64,000 nucleotides of DNA from Ekhidna sp051379705 (GTDB taxonomy: Bacteria > Bacteroidota > Bacteroidia > Cytophagales > Cyclobacteriaceae), in the NCBI RefSeq assembly GCF_051379705.1, contig NZ_CP179868.1:3348001-3412000 (forward strand), given 5' to 3'. A model generated the notes under the pieces. The model saw only the letters and a program-made list of their open reading frames with translations. It was not told the origin of the DNA and did no database searches. How positions within the stretch are numbered: position 1 is the stretch's first letter; each line of letters begins with the position of its first letter. This document shows, piece after piece, positions 26,280-35,792 of this stretch. The translations under genes were made by a program, and so were the position numbers.

Positions 26280-26654
26280 ATGAGTGAAACCAAGCCATCG
26301 CTTATTTACTTAGATGATGAAGAAATCAATCTCATTCTCTTTCGGGAGATGTTTAAGAAAGACTTTGATATTTTCACTACTACGTCACCTGATGATGCCA
26401 TAGAATATGTGAAAGGACATGATCTGGATTATATCCTCACTGACCAATTGATGCCTGTGATGACCGGAGTGGAGTATCTCAAAGAGCTCAAAGAGCTTGG
26501 AGTTTCTGATAAGTCCATGAAAGTAATTATCTCCGGATTCACTCAAGAAGGAGAGGTGGATGAAGCACTTGAAACAAAGTTGATCGATAGTTTTGTAAGT
26601 AAGCCTTGGTCTTATCAGAACTTGAAGGACTTATTGCTCAGTAGACGAGGCTAA
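26280..26654 (+). CDS. Stand-alone response regulator receiver (first of two)
   Basis: 124 residues, receiver domain only. Acidic pair D12-D13, phosphoacceptor D55 in ILTDQLMP, conserved T/S in VIISGF and K in FVSKPW. It starts one base after the kinase stop, so is certainly cotranscribed and probably its phosphotransfer partner. With no output domain it must act by protein contact. The TDQxMP wording is typical of receivers in HD-GYP and hybrid systems. Confidence 0.93.
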   Translation: MSETKPSLIYLDDEEINLILFREMFKKDFDIFTTTSPDDAIEYVKGHDLDYILTDQLMPVMTGVEYLKELKELGVSDKSMKVIISGFTQEGEVDEALETKLIDSFVSKPWSYQNLKDLLLSRRG

Positions 26655-26742
26655 TTCATCGAAATCAATTTGGTTGTTTTTCAAACTACATCAATATTGA
26701 GTTAAATTTGGTGCTTCAACCAGAGCAATGATTTTAAGGGAA

Positions 26743-27111
26743 ATGAATAGTAACAAACCTGTGGTAATATACCTAGACGATGAAGAGATCAATCTTCTAT
26801 TGTTTAAGGAGATGTTCAAAAAAGACTTTGAAGTTTTTACCACCACCTATCCCGAAGAAGCCTTAGAGTATTTAAAAAGTAACGATGTAGAATATGTCTT
26901 TACGGATCAGCGAATGCCAATCATGACTGGTGTAGAGTTTTTGCGTGAGCTGGAAGGCATGAAAATCACTGCAGCCCCCAAGAAAGTAATGATTTCAGGA
27001 TATGCAGCCGAAGGCGAAGTGAGTAAAGCTATAGAGCAAAATCTCATTGATCGATTTGTTGACAAGCCTTGGACCTATCATGGTTTAAAAGAGGTTATAA
27101 GCGCCATTTAA
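26743..27111 (+). CDS. Stand-alone response regulator receiver (second of two)
   Basis: 122 residues, receiver only, clearly a duplicate of the preceding gene: the opening KPVVIYLDDEEINLLLFKEM and D55 in TDQRMP align without gaps. An ATG at 26728 would add five residues; 26743 matches the paralogue's start. Conserved K in FVDKPWTY. Two near-identical lone receivers for one kinase suggest a branched relay or a phosphate sink (inference). Confidence 0.92.
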   Translation: MNSNKPVVIYLDDEEINLLLFKEMFKKDFEVFTTTYPEEALEYLKSNDVEYVFTDQRMPIMTGVEFLRELEGMKITAAPKKVMISGYAAEGEVSKAIEQNLIDRFVDKPWTYHGLKEVISAI

Positions 27112-27210
27112 GCGCTGATATTACAACTACATTTCTTAAAAAACCATTTCGTTTCAATCCGTGAAAGGTGTTAGATTACATCTTTGATTTAACCCACCGA
27201 ACCTAACGGA

Positions 27211-28491
27211 ATGAAGAACTCGTTTGCAATAGAAGCAATCACAGAGGAGGCATTGGATGCATTCAGAAAAACCACTGATCCAATAGCTGATAGCACTGTC
27301 CAAAAAATAATAACCTTAGGAGACGAGAAGTCAGTGAATGAAGTAATGATGCATCTTTTTAAGAACAGTTCGTTCGAAAAAGGGATGTTCGATTCGCTGG
27401 GAAGTGATTTGTCCGGTATACTTAATGAATATATAGAAACCACTAGACAGCTGCCTGAATGGGCAGATGCTGACAAGATAAAAGCTGGAGAGAAGCTGTT
27501 TTCTTTATATGGACCGGAAATATTCATGCTTCTCAATGTTAGCTCACTTCCGCTATGCTACACCTGTGCCAAAGGCGCTCAGGTCTTGTATGATACGGGT
27601 CGATTATTAGTACATAATAATGATATAGATCCATTAGCAAGAAGGCTGATGGAAACCGCACAGATGGTTGTAAATGTACTTTCCGAAGGCGGACTTTCTG
27701 CAAACGGAGGTGGTGTGGTTACGCTTCAGAAGGTCAGGTTAATTCACGCTTCAATAAGGTACTATTTGACGCATTCTGAAAAGAATTCTTTTGATGTAGC
27801 TAAATATGGCCAACCAATCAATCAGGAAGACCTTGCCGGTACATTGATGTCTTTTGGGCCTGTAATCCTGTCAGGGTTAAAGCGATTGAATATTTCTCTT
27901 ACAGAGAAGGAGCAAAACGATTATATGCATTGCTGGAAAGTCGTAGGCCATTTGATGGGAATTAAGAAGGTATTGTTACCAGACACCTATGAAGAGGGTT
28001 TTGAATTGGCAACCAGGATATTGAAACATCAGTCTGAGGAATCTGAAGCTGGAAAAGCATTGACGGATGCATGTGTTCAGTTTATGAACTACCTGATACC
28101 CGGAAATGCCTTTAATGACGTTCCCGCGTATTTTATTGATTATTTCCTTCAGGATTTTTCAACGTCATCCAATAAGAATCTATCTGCATGTGCTGGTATT
28201 TCTGAAAGGAGCGATAGAAAAGACCGCATCTTACTAAGCGTGACCAAGTTCATCATTGGAAAGTTGAGTCACCTTGAAGAGCACAAGTTTGTGCAAAAGA
28301 TATCATCCTACTTTAATAAGAAACTATTGGAAGGAATCATTCATCATTTCAACGATGGTAAAAATGTGCAGTTCTTTATTCCACCATCACTTCAAAAGGA
28401 TTGGGGTTTGATAGATAACTGGAGCAACTCAAAGACATCACCAGCCATTCTCAAGCGACGGCTAGCTATACAAAAGAGAATTGACAATTAA
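27211..28491 (+). CDS. MpaB/rubber-oxygenase-like (DUF2236) protein
   Basis: 426 residues, all-helical. It has the DUF2236 layout: an early PEWAD and LYGPEIFMLLNVSSLPLCYTCAKGA segment, then KVRLIHASIRYYL (near 176-188) and YMHCWKVVGHLMGI (near 238-251), whose His/Arg residues fit the haem-binding helices of the latex-clearing protein family. Members oxidise polyisoprene or fungal intermediates; most bacterial ones are uncharacterised. No signal peptide. It follows the receivers by 99 bases and precedes a membrane protein by 11, so may share a transcript with it. Confidence 0.75.
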   Translation: MKNSFAIEAITEEALDAFRKTTDPIADSTVQKIITLGDEKSVNEVMMHLFKNSSFEKGMFDSLGSDLSGILNEYIETTRQLPEWADADKIKAGEKLFSLYGPEIFMLLNVSSLPLCYTCAKGAQVLYDTGRLLVHNNDIDPLARRLMETAQMVVNVLSEGGLSANGGGVVTLQKVRLIHASIRYYLTHSEKNSFDVAKYGQPINQEDLAGTLMSFGPVILSGLKRLNISLTEKEQNDYMHCWKVVGHLMGIKKVLLPDTYEEGFELATRILKHQSEESEAGKALTDACVQFMNYLIPGNAFNDVPAYFIDYFLQDFSTSSNKNLSACAGISERSDRKDRILLSVTKFIIGKLSHLEEHKFVQKISSYFNKKLLEGIIHHFNDGKNVQFFIPPSLQKDWGLIDNWSNSKTSPAILKRRLAIQKRIDN

Positions 28492-28502
28492 CCCAATAAA
28501 GC

Positions 28503-29180
28503 ATGCAAACCACTGAAGTACCCGGATTAGATAAAAGAACGACAGTCGTCATTCTGGCCTCATCAGGCTTGCTGATTGGATGGTCTTTTGTTTCATCAAT
28601 ACTTGCGAGCGGACCAGTATCAGCCAGTATAATCACGTATGGGTTGTACCTTTTTTATTGGCTTTATGCGATCAAATTTCGCAATCCATTGATTCAGAGA
28701 CTACTGGTTTTTGGTACCATTGCAGGGATATTGGAGCTTGTCACAGATCATTACCTTGTTGAAACTATCGATAGTCTCGTTTATCCTGGCAATGAATTGA
28801 TGGTGTGGAGTTCTCCGATGTACATGCCATTTGCCTGGTCCAATGTCTTGCTTCAATTGAGTTTTGTTGGTGTGTTGCTTACCAAAAAGAAAGGATTAGT
28901 CATTGCTTCCATTCTTTTGTGTATCGCTGGAGGAATGTACATTCCGCTTTATGAGCATCTGGCAAAAGATGCCGGATGGTGGTGGTATCATCAGAATGTA
29001 AGGATGATTTTTAATGCACCACTTTACGTAATTGTATGTGAGGCATTGATTTCACTTTCGTTACCTGTTTTGATTCAATATGCTGAACGTCATACACTTA
29101 CCAAAACAGTTTATTTGGGTATCGTAGAAGGAGTGTGGATTCTACTTAGTGCATACATTGCTTTTACGATCGCACATTAA
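28503..29180 (+). CDS. Seven-helix integral membrane protein, unknown
   Basis: 225 residues with about seven hydrophobic segments (17-36, 42-56, 66-82, 110-126, 130-150, 172-190, 203-222). The polar loop LYEHLAKDAGWWWYHQNVRM is distinctive, aromatic and charged, and could line a substrate pocket. I do not recognise the family. Starting 11 bases after the MpaB-like gene, it may be its membrane partner, for example a carrier of a lipid or terpenoid substrate (inference). The following kinase gene begins 25 bases later. Confidence 0.65.
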   Translation: MQTTEVPGLDKRTTVVILASSGLLIGWSFVSSILASGPVSASIITYGLYLFYWLYAIKFRNPLIQRLLVFGTIAGILELVTDHYLVETIDSLVYPGNELMVWSSPMYMPFAWSNVLLQLSFVGVLLTKKKGLVIASILLCIAGGMYIPLYEHLAKDAGWWWYHQNVRMIFNAPLYVIVCEALISLSLPVLIQYAERHTLTKTVYLGIVEGVWILLSAYIAFTIAH

Positions 29181-29205
29181 AAGCTAGCTTTAAAATACTA
29201 CCATT

Positions 29206-30528
29206 ATGAATTTTGCTGGACTTGTAGACTTTTTCATTCATCCCTCATACCATGAGGATGCACTTAAGTTAAGAAAAGCACGACTTTTTGTCCGTTCTTG
29301 TCTTCTAACCAGCCTTTTTTCAAATTCATACATTTGGTTTAGCGTCCTATTTGAATATGATTTAGGTGTTTATTTAATGATCTTTAATGTGGCCGGGTTT
29401 GTTGCACTGGCTTTTTTGGTGAAAACCAAGATTCCGCTGTTGCTCATTTCTAACCTCTATATTCTGGTAGGTTCCATAGCCGTCTGCGTATTGACCTATT
29501 ATTCCGGAGGTATTTGGTCGGCTGTTTACCCATGGATTATTTCAACACCTGTGCTTGCACTGTTAGTGGTAAATCGCAATTATGGTATTGCCTGGGGCAT
29601 ATTATCATTTCTGATAATGCTTTGGTTTGGTTGGCTGGAGCTGAAAGGGATAAAGCTTCCCATGGATTATAATACAGACTTGAAAGCGGAATGGTTTGTG
29701 TCAGTTTTGCCTGGCTTACTACTCATAGTTCTAGTCATTTCGGCTGTATTCGAATCGGTGCAAACCAATGCATTGAGGAATCTTCAGAAGCAAAACGAAC
29801 AGCTTGAAAATCAGAAGGAAACCATAGCGGAACAATCTAAGAAGCTAGAAAAGCTCATTGACGACAAGGATCACATCATTCGAATATTGGCGCATGATCT
29901 TAAAAATCCTTTGGCGAACATCACCACGATTTCCAATATTTTAAAAGAAGAACGTGAAATTGATCAACAGAAGAAGTTTATAGCGATGATTGAAAAAGTG
30001 TCATCTCAAGCGCAGGGATTGGTAAACAATGTGCTGGATATGGCCACTATGGAAGATGGGGCTTTACGATTAAAGCCGGAAACGCTTAGCATTACGGAAG
30101 TAGTGAAGGAAGCAGTTGGTTCTTTATCTGAGCAGGCCAGACAAAAGCAAATTGAAATAGCTGTCACTGGCGAAGACTCTCATGTCTTTGTGGATCATAT
30201 GTACCTCTCGTTGATATTTGAAAACTTGATTTCCAACGCACTGAAGTTTTCGCAAAAATCCCAAAAAGTAACAATTGAAATCTCGGTCGATACCAAGGTA
30301 GTAAAAGTGAAAGTGATGGATGAAGGTCCGGGTATCAAACCAGAAGAAGAAAATCAATTGTTCGAGAAGTTTGCCAAATTAAGTGCCAGACCTACCGGTG
30401 AGGAAAGTTCGTCCGGGCTTGGATTATCGCTGGTAAAACGATATACCGAACAGATAGGAGGTAAGGTTTGGTATGATCGTGAAGCTTCAAAAGGAGCAAC
30501 CTTCGTTGTTGAATTACCAAAAAAATAG
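29206..30528 (+). CDS. Sensor histidine kinase with five- to six-helix membrane domain
   Basis: 440 residues. Membrane helices between about 30 and 182, coiled linker (190-222), HisKA with H230 in RILAHDLKNPLANI, and HATPase with DEGPGIKPEEENQLFEKF and SGLGLSLVKRY. The membrane part resembles MASE-type sensing modules that bind their signal within the bilayer. It is the last gene of the rightward cluster and has no receiver of its own; the two lone receivers 2.1 kb upstream are candidates. It ends 2 bases from the convergent lipoprotein gene, leaving no room for a terminator. Confidence 0.92.
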   Translation: MNFAGLVDFFIHPSYHEDALKLRKARLFVRSCLLTSLFSNSYIWFSVLFEYDLGVYLMIFNVAGFVALAFLVKTKIPLLLISNLYILVGSIAVCVLTYYSGGIWSAVYPWIISTPVLALLVVNRNYGIAWGILSFLIMLWFGWLELKGIKLPMDYNTDLKAEWFVSVLPGLLLIVLVISAVFESVQTNALRNLQKQNEQLENQKETIAEQSKKLEKLIDDKDHIIRILAHDLKNPLANITTISNILKEEREIDQQKKFIAMIEKVSSQAQGLVNNVLDMATMEDGALRLKPETLSITEVVKEAVGSLSEQARQKQIEIAVTGEDSHVFVDHMYLSLIFENLISNALKFSQKSQKVTIEISVDTKVVKVKVMDEGPGIKPEEENQLFEKFAKLSARPTGEESSSGLGLSLVKRYTEQIGGKVWYDREASKGATFVVELPKK

Positions 30529-30530
30529 GC

Positions 30531-31142
30531 TTACTCTATCAAATGCTGTTCCGTGATATGCTCAACAACATCATCGATAAAACTCTTTTTTCTTTCTTTA
30601 TTTTCTGCCGGATTGATAATCAAACTTGAAGCTCGCCAGACTACAGTTTCCTCATTTTCCTGATGCTTCTCTTTCAGATCATAAAGTGTAGCAATCATAT
30701 AGTATTTCTCCGGTCGCTCATAATAGTTGGAATTGTAAGTATGGAATGATCTTCTTCTGAAATAGATTTTCTTGAACTTACTATAGTCCTCAGGCATCAT
30801 ATAGGACTCATCATTTTCATGCAATATCTTGATGACCAATACGGCATCTACTTTGTTTTCTTCGATAAGGCTTGTGATACTATCCTGGTTGTGATCTAGT
30901 TCGGTTACTTCCTGAGGAAAAATTTTTAATCCTTCGACGGCATGAAATCCTGATTTCTCCAATTCAGTTACAGCTTCATTTTCATAGAATTTACGACTCT
31001 CTAAGTCATGTGAGAGGCCAACTACCACAAGCTTATTGAAATGTGTGCCTTCATACGGATCTCTTTTCCATTCATTGTCAAAATCTAAAGAACATGAAGT
31101 AAGAAAGGCAATTGATAGTAAATAGAGGTATCGGTGAATCAT
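30531..31142 (-). CDS. Lipoprotein, unknown
   Basis: 203 residues with a lipobox LTSCS placing the lipidated cysteine at residue 17. The mature part starts with LVVVGLSHDLESRKFYENEAVTELEK, an alpha-beta pattern like that of periplasmic proteins with a nucleoside-binding-like fold (DUF4136/GNA1162-like lipoproteins), followed by VDAVLVIKIL and a basic RRRSFHTY segment. Family assignment is not certain. It is convergent with the upstream kinase and divergent from the gene at 31258. Confidence 0.65.
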   Translation of the reverse strand: MIHRYLYLLSIAFLTSCSLDFDNEWKRDPYEGTHFNKLVVVGLSHDLESRKFYENEAVTELEKSGFHAVEGLKIFPQEVTELDHNQDSITSLIEENKVDAVLVIKILHENDESYMMPEDYSKFKKIYFRRRSFHTYNSNYYERPEKYYMIATLYDLKEKHQENEETVVWRASSLIINPAENKERKKSFIDDVVEHITEQHLIE

Positions 31143-31257
31143 AATTGCAAAATAAGAAACGTTTTACTTTTGGTGACAATTTTACAGATAGGTAAACAAG
31201 ATGTATACAGCATGGAAATAAGTTTGAAAAGCATCTAATAGGTTATATTTTTCTCAA

Positions 31258-31974
31258 ATGAATCGAATATTTGTTGTCACTGTTTGGATACTGTCTTTAA
31301 CGTTTAGTTATGGACAGAGCCTATTAGAAACGAAAAAATGGACTTCCTTTTTTACTGAAAGACCTTATTTGACAAAAGCGCAGAGTATTACAGATGAGAC
31401 ATTTTGGGAGATCGATGCATCCTACACGTATTATACCTCATACCCAGTTTTGCTGGTTTACGAGGGTGGTGGAGCAGTTGAAATCAATTGGTCATATAGT
31501 GGATTGCCTTCATTGATTGATAAAAAGAAGGCTTTTGAGGATATGGATTTTCAGCGCTATGAGAAGGAAAATATCGTCTATATCGTATTTGATGGATATC
31601 TATTCAAAAACCCTTTTGTTGGAAATGCGATAGACGGTGATTTTATGATTGTTTATGAGGAGGGGCCCATTAGTATTTACCGGGAGTATTATACCTCGCC
31701 GATCACTCGCGAAAACATATCTTCGGCTTTTGCCATCTATAAAGAAAGCCAGTTGGATGATACGTTTTATCTCGGAAAATTTGAAAAGAAAGCGGCCAAA
31801 CTGGTGAATGACTACCCAAAGCTGGCGAAGAAGATCCAGGATAAAATTATTGGCTATAGAAATGAAGAAGATGATATCATACGAATAGCTCAGGAATACA
31901 ATGCGCTAGTGAAAGAAAATAACCCGTATCGATACGAAGATCATTACCTCAAATTCTGGCAAAGAAAATTTTAA
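31258..31974 (+). CDS. Secreted or periplasmic protein, unknown
   Basis: 238 residues. A clear signal peptide (1-19, TFSYGQ). The mature protein is rich in aromatic residues and has two parts: a beta-like region (SYTYYTSYPVLLVYEGGGAVEINW, ENIVYIVFDGYLF) and a charged C-terminal helical region (KFEKKAAKLVNDYPKLAKKI). No catalytic motif or family is recognised. Its last four bases overlap the end of the opposite-strand lipoprotein gene at 31971. Confidence 0.6.
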   Translation: MNRIFVVTVWILSLTFSYGQSLLETKKWTSFFTERPYLTKAQSITDETFWEIDASYTYYTSYPVLLVYEGGGAVEINWSYSGLPSLIDKKKAFEDMDFQRYEKENIVYIVFDGYLFKNPFVGNAIDGDFMIVYEEGPISIYREYYTSPITRENISSAFAIYKESQLDDTFYLGKFEKKAAKLVNDYPKLAKKIQDKIIGYRNEEDDIIRIAQEYNALVKENNPYRYEDHYLKFWQRKF

Positions 31975-32420
31975 TCCCAGACAAACTTCCACTTTCCATC
32001 CTTCTGACGCTTCCAGACAGTATGAAAAACACCCGTATCACTTGAGACATTTCCCAGTGAATCTCTTCTTGAGAAAACGTAATTTCCATAGGTATAGGCC
32101 ATATCACCGGAATTTGAGACATCAATAAAGTCTGGCGTCCATGTGAGCGACACATTGGGATTCCGTTCGTTTGAATATGTGGCATCAAGAGCTTCTTTGC
32201 CAATGACTAATTCCCCACCTCTTAGCAGTGCGACTTCTTCTGCTGCGAAGGCTCTAAATGCTGGAGATATTCCTTTTTCTTGTGCCATTCGTGCAAAATC
32301 AGTTTCGACCTGCATTATTTCGTTTTTCCATGCTTCCATCTTTGATTGTTCAGCTTTTGGTGTGCAGCTTATCAAAGAGAGTGCGAAGAAGGCAATTGTG
32401 GATAGGTGTCGGCTATTCAT
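31971..32420 (-). CDS. NTF2/SnoaL-like (DUF4440-type) lipoprotein
   Basis: 149 residues. Lipobox LISCT with cysteine 19; the mature part is a cone-like NTF2 fold: an initial helix (NEIMQVETDFARMAQEKG), then strands ending in GVFHTVWKRQKDGKWKFVWD, which is the classic DUF4440 finish. Members bind small molecules or have lost activity. Its stop codon overlaps the stop of the rightward gene by four bases. Confidence 0.8.
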   Translation of the reverse strand: MNSRHLSTIAFFALSLISCTPKAEQSKMEAWKNEIMQVETDFARMAQEKGISPAFRAFAAEEVALLRGGELVIGKEALDATYSNERNPNVSLTWTPDFIDVSNSGDMAYTYGNYVFSRRDSLGNVSSDTGVFHTVWKRQKDGKWKFVWD

Positions 32421-32514
32421 ATAATTGAGATTAATTTGTTAATGAGCTGTTAATCGTATACCTAAAAATCTTAATTATCGTAACTAGATTGATATAATTC
32501 AACCTAAAACTAAT

Positions 32515-33744
32515 ATGAATAGAATCCTGCTACTTACTATCTCTTATTACTTCTTAATGAGCAGTCTTATTGCACAGAACGAAGTAATCGCTGGAAATAC
32601 CTTGAGAATTCGCTCAAATAACCTTGATCAAGAAATAGAACTACAGATTTACCTTCCCGAAAATTATGAAGAAGGGAAAGGTACTTATCCATCACTTTAC
32701 ATACTGGACGGTCAATGGTACTACATGAATGGTGTAGCGATCCAGGAGTCACTTAGAGGTGACCGTATAATGCCCAAGATGATTGTTGTGGCTATTAACA
32801 TGGTAGATAGACCCTATCGATCTGAGCTCTTTAATCGATGGGATTCATTCATTGATTTCATTGAATTAGAGCTGGTGCCGTATGTAGATCAATCTTATCA
32901 GACGTCTGAAGAGCGCATCGTTTTTGGTTGGGAGAATAGCGGCTATCTCTCCAGTGAATTGATTCTAAGAAAAAATAGCCCTTTTCAATGTGCAATTGCT
33001 ACTAGTGGTGCAGGAATTAATGGTGACTCTTTGGAGTTATTTAGCGCGGATAATGAACGGTATTTATTCCTGGCAGGCTCTAAGAAAGATATTTATTCCA
33101 TCGACCAAACAGATAATGCGTCAGAGACATTAGAATCTATAAATCCCGAAGGGCTAAACTGGGAATACCGATTATTCAATGAAGAGGAGCACGAATCATT
33201 GGCGTACGCTTCCATGTATCAGGGACTTAAATTTTTCTACCACAACTACGGGTCGTTGGTTTTTAGTTCGATCGATGAGTTTTACGAAAAAGGCGGTTTG
33301 CCATATATGGAGAAATACTTTCTTGAGCGAGGTGAACGGTTTGATTTACCTTCTGAAATAGATGCTTCAACTAAAAATAGCCTAATATGGCTGGCTTGGA
33401 AAAGGGATAAGTTTGAAGCATTTGATACATTCATGAGAGAGTTTGATGATATTCTTTCCACACGGCGATATGCAAATGCTTATTGGCAAAACAGGTTGGG
33501 TCAGTATTATCTTAAATATAAATCTTTTGACGAGGCAATTCCCTTTTTCGAACGAGGAATCAACGAATATCCAGATGATCGATTCATGGCAGCCATGCAC
33601 ACTGGTTTAGGGTCGGCACACTTTGGGAAAGGCGATAAAAGACTGGCTAAGAAGCAATTGCTAAAAGGAATTGAGTTGGCAAAATCTTCAAATGATCCAA
33701 AGCTTACTGAGTATCAAAAAGAATTAGAAAGAATAAGCAGGTAA
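32515..33744 (+). CDS. Secreted esterase-like protein with altered nucleophile and TPR-type tail
   Basis: 409 residues. Signal peptide (1-21). Residues about 28-245 have the alpha/beta hydrolase layout of enterochelin-esterase/S-formylglutathione-hydrolase-like proteins (IYLPENYEEGKGTYPSLYILDGQWYY). At the nucleophile elbow, where GHSMGG is usual, the sequence reads GWENSG (138-143), so Glu140 stands where Ser should be; the late His (HESL) remains. Residues about 290-400 look like TPR helices (QYYLKYKSFDEAIPFFERGI). It may be a non-catalytic binding protein. Confidence 0.8.
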   Translation: MNRILLLTISYYFLMSSLIAQNEVIAGNTLRIRSNNLDQEIELQIYLPENYEEGKGTYPSLYILDGQWYYMNGVAIQESLRGDRIMPKMIVVAINMVDRPYRSELFNRWDSFIDFIELELVPYVDQSYQTSEERIVFGWENSGYLSSELILRKNSPFQCAIATSGAGINGDSLELFSADNERYLFLAGSKKDIYSIDQTDNASETLESINPEGLNWEYRLFNEEEHESLAYASMYQGLKFFYHNYGSLVFSSIDEFYEKGGLPYMEKYFLERGERFDLPSEIDASTKNSLIWLAWKRDKFEAFDTFMREFDDILSTRRYANAYWQNRLGQYYLKYKSFDEAIPFFERGINEYPDDRFMAAMHTGLGSAHFGKGDKRLAKKQLLKGIELAKSSNDPKLTEYQKELERISR

Positions 33745-33771
33745 GACAGACTAACTAGTCGTTTTAGCCTA

Positions 33772-34656
33772 TCACTTCAGATTCTCACCAAAGAAGGCGA
33801 CCGTGCGGTCCCAAGCCAGCTTTGCTGCCTCTTCATCGTAACGTGCCGTGGTATCGTTGTGAAAACCGTGATTGGCATTTGGATACATATGTGCTGTGTA
33901 TGTTTTACCGTTCGCTTTTAAGGCTTTCTCATAATCTGGCCAACCAGCATTCACACGCTTATCCAGTTCTCCAAAATGCAATAGGAGAGGAGCCTGAATA
34001 TCAGGAACCATCTCTGCAGAAGGTTGTCCACCATAAAACGGCACTGCTGCTTTAAGTTCCGGCACTTTCACAGCCATCATGTTGGAAATCCACCCACCAA
34101 AGCAAAAACCCACAACACCGATATTACCGGAGCATTCAGGATGACTTTTCAGATAATCAAAAGCCGCAATAAAGTCCTCCAGCATCTCATTACGATCTCG
34201 CTCCCGTTGCATGGTTCTTCCATCATCATCATTTCCTGGATAACCTCCTAGGGGTGAAAGTGCGTCCGGAGAAATCGAAATGAAGCCTGCCAGCGCTGCT
34301 CTTCGTCCTACATCAGCGATGTGCGGATTTAATCCTCTGTTTTCATGGACAACAACGATTCCGGGTAATTTCCCCTCTGCATCTTTCGGACGAGAGAGCT
34401 GAGCTTTAATGGTTCCACCACCTTTTGGAGAAGGATATTCAATGGTTTCTGTCTTTAGTTTTGGATTGTCCTGATCAATCTGGATGACATCATAGTTGGG
34501 CATAATAGAACTCATGAGTGTTGTGAGTGTAAGTCCTCCAACCGCATAAAGAGAGATCTTTTCTATAAATTCTCTTCGTTCCATGCGGTTGTGCGCATAG
34601 TCATCATATAACTTGAATACCTGTGGGTCTATGTCTTTACGATCGATCTTTTTCAT
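33772..34656 (-). CDS. Dienelactone hydrolase family protein, Tat-type signal
   Basis: 294 residues. The alpha/beta hydrolase core carries the dienelactone hydrolase set: E105 (HENRG), nucleophile C185 (GFCFGG), D232 (GELDKRV) and H263 (ANHGF). Residues 27-33 read RREFIEK ahead of a hydrophobic stretch (35-50), a twin-arginine type signal, so it is probably periplasmic. This matches the YghX/carboxymethylenebutenolidase group; substrate unknown. It starts at ATG and is convergent with the esterase-like gene. Confidence 0.9.
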   Translation of the reverse strand: MKKIDRKDIDPQVFKLYDDYAHNRMERREFIEKISLYAVGGLTLTTLMSSIMPNYDVIQIDQDNPKLKTETIEYPSPKGGGTIKAQLSRPKDAEGKLPGIVVVHENRGLNPHIADVGRRAALAGFISISPDALSPLGGYPGNDDDGRTMQRERDRNEMLEDFIAAFDYLKSHPECSGNIGVVGFCFGGWISNMMAVKVPELKAAVPFYGGQPSAEMVPDIQAPLLLHFGELDKRVNAGWPDYEKALKANGKTYTAHMYPNANHGFHNDTTARYDEEAAKLAWDRTVAFFGENLK

Positions 34657-34703
34657 GCGCTTATCTTTAGGTTTTCTATTTAAAGATAAGCTTTAGTGGA
34701 GAT

Positions 34704-35756
34704 TTAAGTTTTCTCCAAACTCAACCCCAGGCGATTCTGAACATAATCAATCTCATCTTCTGTAAGCCGTGCAGAACGTTTTTTGATCACTGAATTGACC
34801 TTGGCAAGGTCTTCATAGTAAGCTGCTTCAACTCCATATTCTTCTTTTTTCAACACAAAATCATACGGTCCTCGTTGAGAAATTAACTTTACAAAAACCG
34901 GGGCAGTTTCCACCGCCAGAAAAAGTAACATGATAAACCAATGAGCGGCCCAAATCGCACTGCTTTTTCTCGTCAATCGGTCAAGCGCTTCAATACGTGA
35001 AGCAAGCCCGGTCAGCTGACTTTTCTCTAGTTCTTGAAGTGCGGATTTTTCCTCCGATTCAATCTGTGCCAGTGTGTTTTCTTTTTCTGCTATTTGAGCG
35101 TTATTGGTTGCTTCTAATTCCTTAAGTTCTCCTTCTACTCTGTCTGCATCCGCTTTCTTTATTTTATATATGGGCCCAGCGTTGCGCCTTTTCGTTCCAC
35201 CTGTTCCGTCAGCTTCTTCCTGGGCGATTCGACGCAGCTCATCTCTTTTTTCAGCTTTGGCATTGATTTCATTTTTAAGCATTAGAATTTCATCATTCAG
35301 GCGATTTCTTGTATCGATAAATCGCTCTTTCACTGTCAGTTCTTGTGCGGCAAGGTCTTCCTGAATCATAAGTGAAATTTCCGAATTCACTTCTTTTTCG
35401 AAAATCTTCAGCTCCAGAGGCTTGGCAATCACAATAGATATGATGATTGCTAAAACGATTCTTGGAGCAGCGCTCAACCATTCTTGTCTTGAATTTCCGT
35501 TTTTTCTCATGCTAGAGACAATGAAACGATCCAAATTGAAAATCATCAATCCCCAGATTATTCCAAAAAAGGATGCGGTGAGGTAGCTGTCAAATATGGT
35601 GTAAAGAGCATAACCTCCAGCAAGTGCGGCGAAGACACCTGTAAAGAAGATGGTAGCTCCAATGCCCACATATTTACTCGATTCGGAAGGACAGTTGAGG
35701 AGGATAGATTTGTTTACTCCGGCACATTGCCAGAAAAATTCTTTTAAGCGATTCAT
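34704..35756 (-). CDS. DUF4407 domain membrane protein
   Basis: 350 residues. Three membrane helices near 30-52, 57-76 and 90-113, then a long coiled coil (about 125-262) rich in E, K and R, and a fourth helix near 272-295. The sequence FNLDRFIVSSMRK after the second helix and the ELKEL coiled region match DUF4407, a Bacteroidota/Actinobacteria family of unknown role. The topology (paired helices flanking a long coil) suggests a scaffold or mechanosensory element. Monocistronic or at most linked to the gene to its right. Confidence 0.85.
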   Translation of the reverse strand: MNRLKEFFWQCAGVNKSILLNCPSESSKYVGIGATIFFTGVFAALAGGYALYTIFDSYLTASFFGIIWGLMIFNLDRFIVSSMRKNGNSRQEWLSAAPRIVLAIIISIVIAKPLELKIFEKEVNSEISLMIQEDLAAQELTVKERFIDTRNRLNDEILMLKNEINAKAEKRDELRRIAQEEADGTGGTKRRNAGPIYKIKKADADRVEGELKELEATNNAQIAEKENTLAQIESEEKSALQELEKSQLTGLASRIEALDRLTRKSSAIWAAHWFIMLLFLAVETAPVFVKLISQRGPYDFVLKKEEYGVEAAYYEDLAKVNSVIKKRSARLTEDEIDYVQNRLGLSLEKT

Positions 35757-35792
35757 TGAAAATTCAACGCTGAGTCTTAATGAATGTTATAT

